Below, one piece after another: positions 61,390 through 64,000 of a stretch of 64,000 bases of DNA; position 1 is the first letter of the stretch; every line of letters begins with the position of its first letter. The position numbers and the translations under genes are program-made. Below the pieces are notes generated by a model. The model made no database searches. It was not told the origin of the DNA and saw nothing but the letters and a program-made list of their open reading frames with translations. This DNA is from Cognatishimia coralii (GTDB lineage Bacteria > Pseudomonadota > Alphaproteobacteria > Rhodobacterales > Rhodobacteraceae): assembly GCF_037478305.1 (NCBI RefSeq), contig NZ_JBBGAZ010000001.1:1054001-1118000 (forward strand). Reading direction: 5' to 3'.

Positions 61390-62127
61390 ATGACAACTTT
61401 TCTGAAACTCGCAGGCGCAGCCACGCTGGCAGCGACCTTCGCGGCCTCTGCTCTGACTGCAGAAACCATCCGCATGGGCACCGAGGGCGCCTACCCTCCG
61501 TATAACTTCATCAACGATTCCGGCGAGATCGACGGCTTTGAGCGTGAGGTGGGTGACGAGCTGTGTAAGCGCGCAGGTCTGGAGTGTACCTGGGTCACCA
61601 ACGAGTGGGACAGCATCATCCCGAATCTCGTATCCGGCAACTACGACACCATCATCGCGGGCATGTCCATCACCGCAGAGCGTGACGAAGTCATTGACTT
61701 TACTCAGGAATACTTCCCACCAGATCCATCCGCCTATGTCGCTCTGTCCGGCGCGGACATGGACGTGAAAGGCGGCGTAGTCGCGGCGCAAACCGCGACC
61801 ATTCAGGCGGCTTATGTGGCTGAATCCGGCGCAACGCTGGTTGAATTCGCAACCCCAGAAGAGACCGTCGCGGCGGTACGTTCCGGCGAAGCAGACGCGG
61901 TTCTGGCGGACTTCGCGTACCTCAAGCCAATCGTTGATGCATCTGGCGGCGAGCTGACCATCGTAGATGACAGCGTCTCTATCGGTGGTGGCGTTGGCAT
62001 GGGTATCCGGGAGTCCGACGGCGAGCTGAAGGCGAAAATGGACGCAGCGATTGCATCGATGAAAGCAGACGGCACCCTATCCGATCTGATCGCCAAGTGG
62101 TTTGACGGCCGTATGGTCAAGTTCTAA
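61390..62127 (+). CDS. Amino-acid-binding periplasmic protein (SBP family 3)
   Basis: 245 residues with signal peptide (LAGAATLAATFAASALTA) and the family-3 opening IRMGTEGAYPPYNFINDSGEIDGFE. DTIIAGMSITAERDEVIDFTQEYF is the hallmark hinge-ligand region. It delivers a polar, perhaps basic, amino acid to the two permeases. AGGGAG lies 7 bases before the ATG. A UUCG hairpin follows its stop codon. Confidence 0.94.
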   Translation: MTTFLKLAGAATLAATFAASALTAETIRMGTEGAYPPYNFINDSGEIDGFEREVGDELCKRAGLECTWVTNEWDSIIPNLVSGNYDTIIAGMSITAERDEVIDFTQEYFPPDPSAYVALSGADMDVKGGVVAAQTATIQAAYVAESGATLVEFATPEETVAAVRSGEADAVLADFAYLKPIVDASGGELTIVDDSVSIGGGVGMGIRESDGELKAKMDAAIASMKADGTLSDLIAKWFDGRMVKF

Positions 62128-62144
62128 TCCACTGATCTAAATCT

Positions 62145-62168
62145 CAAGGCCGCCTTCGGGCGGCCTTG
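62145..62168 (+). other. UUCG-capped intercistronic hairpin
   Basis: CAAGGCCGCC-TTCG-GGCGGCCTTG is a perfect 10-bp stem with a stable UUCG tetraloop, 18 bases after the binding-protein stop. No U-tract follows, so it should stabilise the upstream message and dampen the permeases. That fits the need for more binding protein than permease. Confidence 0.8.
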
Positions 62169-62185
62169 CAGCGATTGTCCCCCTG

Positions 62186-63049
62186 ATGTTTGAATTCTGC
62201 GCTGATCCAAAAAGTCTTGAAGGCTTTGTCTGGTGGTCCTGTTACCTGACCAACGGCAAGCATATGGCGTTCTATTTCAGCTTCATCACGGTGCTGTCGC
62301 TCTTGCTATTTACCGTCCCGCTGATCATGGCGCTTGGCTTTGCAGGCGCGCTTGCGCGTCGCTCGCAGATCGCGCCGGTGCGGTGGTTTGGCTGGGTCTA
62401 CACCTCGATGGTGCGCGGTGTGCCCGACATCATCTTTTTCCTCTTCGCGCTGATCGCCTTGGATCAGGGGATCGAATATCTGCGCCACGTTGCGCTCTGT
62501 CCCGATTGGGCAGAGCCCATTCGCCAAGGCAATGATTTCCGCGTCTGCCCCGAGGCCAAGATGCCGCTTGGGACCGCCCCGCAATGGATCCACGAGATCT
62601 ATGGGTTTGTGCTGGCCGCCGTTGGCTTTGGTATCGTTTTCGGAGCCTTTGCCGCCAATACACTCTACGGTGCCCTGAACGCCGTACCGCATGCCCAGCT
62701 TGAAACCGGTGTCGCCTATGGCATGTCTCCGCGTCAGATTTTCCGCCGCATTCACCTGCCGCAGATGTGGGTTTATGCGCTGCCCGGGCTGTCCAACCTG
62801 TGGATGATCCTGATCAAGGCCACGCCGCTTCTGTTCCTGCTTGGTGTCGAGGACGTTGTCTATTGGGCACGCGAGTTGGGCGGGTCGAAAACCGCGATCT
62901 TTGACTATCCGCATGGCGACTGGCGGCTTGGTTACTTCATGGTGCTTTTGGTGTTCTACCTTTTGCTGACCTGGGTCAGTGAGAAAGCCTTTGGGCGCAT
63001 CACCAAATGGGTCAGCCGTGGCCAGGCCACCGTCGGAGGCACCACATGA
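62186..63049 (+). CDS. Polar amino-acid ABC transporter permease 1
   Basis: 287 residues, five to six membrane helices with a periplasmic insertion. The EAA-type loop is LETGVAYGMSPRQIFRRIHLPQMW, and MVRGVPDIIFFLFAL is the N-terminal HisQ/HisM-type segment. It pairs with the next gene to form the channel. No clear ribosome site; the hairpin just upstream may limit its translation. Stop overlaps the next ATG by 4 bases. Confidence 0.92.
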   Translation: MFEFCADPKSLEGFVWWSCYLTNGKHMAFYFSFITVLSLLLFTVPLIMALGFAGALARRSQIAPVRWFGWVYTSMVRGVPDIIFFLFALIALDQGIEYLRHVALCPDWAEPIRQGNDFRVCPEAKMPLGTAPQWIHEIYGFVLAAVGFGIVFGAFAANTLYGALNAVPHAQLETGVAYGMSPRQIFRRIHLPQMWVYALPGLSNLWMILIKATPLLFLLGVEDVVYWARELGGSKTAIFDYPHGDWRLGYFMVLLVFYLLLTWVSEKAFGRITKWVSRGQATVGGTT

Positions 63050-63846
63050 GCTGTTTTGAGACGCTTCAGGATTATGGTTTGCGTGCGGTTGGCATAGGCG
63101 AACGGCTGCTCCCTAAGACCGATTTCACGCTTTGTGAGCACGTGGTGCTGATCGGATCCGGCATGATCTGGAACCTCTATTTCGCGTTTTTCGCGCTGTT
63201 GCTTGGATTCTTTCTGGCGATTGGCCTCGCGACTTCTCGTGCCTCGACGAACCCATGGCTGCGCCTGCCTGCCCAGAGTTTCATCTTCGTGATCCGAGGC
63301 TCGCCCCTCTTTATCCAGTTCTTCATCGCCTATGAGACCTTCGTTCTGATCCCAAAGCTCGGCTATGATCTGAACCTTGGGTTCATCGAGATCACGGTCG
63401 AGACCCGTTGGCTAACAAAGGCCTGGTTGGGGGCGTTGATTGTTCTGTTCCTGAACACCTCGGCATATACGGCGCAGATCTTTTACGGTGCGCTTCAGGC
63501 CATTCCGCGCGGCGATATCGAGGCCGCAGACGCGATCGGCATGAGCGCGCGGACCAAGTTCCGCCGGATCGTTTTTCCGTCCATGCTGCGTCTGGCTTGG
63601 GAGAGCTACACAAACGAAGCAATCTTTCTTTTTCACGCGACGGCCCTGGTGTTCTTTGCCAGCTTCCCAGCGTGGCGGCAAAAAGGCGATGCGCTCTATT
63701 ACGCGAATTACTTTGCGGACAAGACCTTCAACCCCTTTGTCCCCTACCCGATTATCGCGGCCTATTTCATCTTTTTCACACTCGTGCTGATCCTCTTATT
63801 CACAGCAGTCGGACGAAGGCTAAACCGGCACGTCAAAAAGGCATGA
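63046..63846 (+). CDS. Polar amino-acid ABC transporter permease 2
   Basis: 266 residues. VIRGSPLFIQFFIAYE and IEAADAIGMSARTKFRRIVFPSML (EAA loop) are the HisM-type signatures. ATG at 63046 overlaps the previous stop (ATGA); the open frame begins at 63007. It is last gene of the transporter operon. Confidence 0.92.
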   Translation: MSCFETLQDYGLRAVGIGERLLPKTDFTLCEHVVLIGSGMIWNLYFAFFALLLGFFLAIGLATSRASTNPWLRLPAQSFIFVIRGSPLFIQFFIAYETFVLIPKLGYDLNLGFIEITVETRWLTKAWLGALIVLFLNTSAYTAQIFYGALQAIPRGDIEAADAIGMSARTKFRRIVFPSMLRLAWESYTNEAIFLFHATALVFFASFPAWRQKGDALYYANYFADKTFNPFVPYPIIAAYFIFFTLVLILLFTAVGRRLNRHVKKA

Positions 63847-63891
63847 CACCGCAATTTGACCTAAAGTCACACGCAAAAATACACGTTTTCG

Positions 63892-63920
63892 TTGACTAAA
63901 CCCGGGATTGTATCCATATT
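63892..63920 (+). promoter_or_regulatory. Sigma-70-type promoter for the gene at the right edge
   Basis: TTGACT (63892-63897), a 17-base spacer, and CATATT (63915-63920), 31 bases before an ATG. The surrounding sequence turns A/T-rich. Confidence 0.55.
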
Positions 63921-63951
63921 CGTGTAGTTTTTTTGGATCGATTTTATACGC

Positions 63952-64000
63952 ATGTACAAAAACAAGACAGACGCCCCTTACGTCGGCACGCGAATCGAAG
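63952..64000 (+). CDS. 5' end of an unidentified gene
   Basis: ATG at 63952 opens a frame to the window edge encoding MYKNKTDAPYVGTRIE. The opening resembles the start of XRE-family regulators, in which a short tail leads into the first helix of the DNA-binding domain. With 16 residues this is only a guess. No strong ribosome site is visible. A good promoter lies upstream. Confidence 0.4.
   Translation, partial: MYKNKTDAPYVGTRIE

Overview
The window looks like chromosomal DNA of a marine alphaproteobacterium of the Rhodobacteraceae (Roseobacter group). This is inferred from gene content and arrangement: an aerobic (cobG-type) cobalamin cluster, the hom-glpX-recJ block, DUF3572 next to pleD, a carnitine/BKACE operon, an MttB-family methyltransferase, moderately high G+C and many ATGA-type overlaps. 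I see no integrase, transposase, phage module or CRISPR array, so it reads as core chromosome with a few accessory operons.

Layout. 1-7.7 kb: housekeeping genes (nadK, glyA, a DUF817 membrane protein, an esterase, lepA) with an unexplained 1.1 kb gene-free stretch containing a long hairpin. 7.8-12.5 kb: a BLUF-fold protein that has lost its photochemical residues, convergent with an arsenic operon (arsR-arsC fusion, acr3, GAPDH, arsJ) that encodes two detoxification routes. 12.6-16.8 kb: an Lrp regulator divergent from a class V aminotransferase, a 0.7 kb AT-rich gap, a pirin and a TetR regulator with a palindromic operator. 16.9-21.9 kb: hom, glpX, an isochorismatase-like hydrolase, recJ and two identical tRNA-Glu genes. 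22-34.6 kb: a DUF4153 membrane protein, an atypical PlsC-like acyltransferase, an MttB-family protein, a HAD phosphatase, DUF3572/pleD, an ECF sigma/anti-sigma/EF-hand/CpxP-like group, NUDIX, EamA, a desaturase with DUF2061, and an XRE regulator with its operator. 34.6-38.9 kb: carnitine degradation (SDR, carnitine dehydrogenase-thioesterase fusion, BKACE, GlxA/AraC-type regulator). 38.8-43.3 kb: a DsbA-like/NhaA fusion and modABC. 43.4-60.4 kb: a near-complete aerobic cobalamin cluster in two divergent operons around a cobalamin riboswitch. 60.5-63.9 kb: a polar amino-acid ABC transporter. The last 49 bases begin another gene behind a good promoter.

How the parts work together. In the cobalamin region cobA, I, G, J, M, F, K, L, H, B, N, O and Q cover uroporphyrinogen III to adenosylcobyric acid. 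Accessory genes are cobE, cobW, DUF1636 and two tandem Lin0512 paralogues of unknown role. cobS, cobT, cobC, cobD, cobP, cobU, cobV and bluB are not in this window. cobK is the only gene on the opposite strand inside the long forward run, and its start codon overlaps that of cobL. In the carnitine operon the predicted route is carnitine to dehydrocarnitine to betainyl-CoA plus acetoacetate to glycine betaine. In the arsenic operon arsenate can either be reduced and exported as arsenite, or trapped as 1-arseno-3-phosphoglycerate and exported by ArsJ.

All functional calls come from reading motifs and recalling families; no search was run. Start sites were chosen by ribosome-binding sites, gene overlaps and family N-termini, and several are non-ATG (noted individually).
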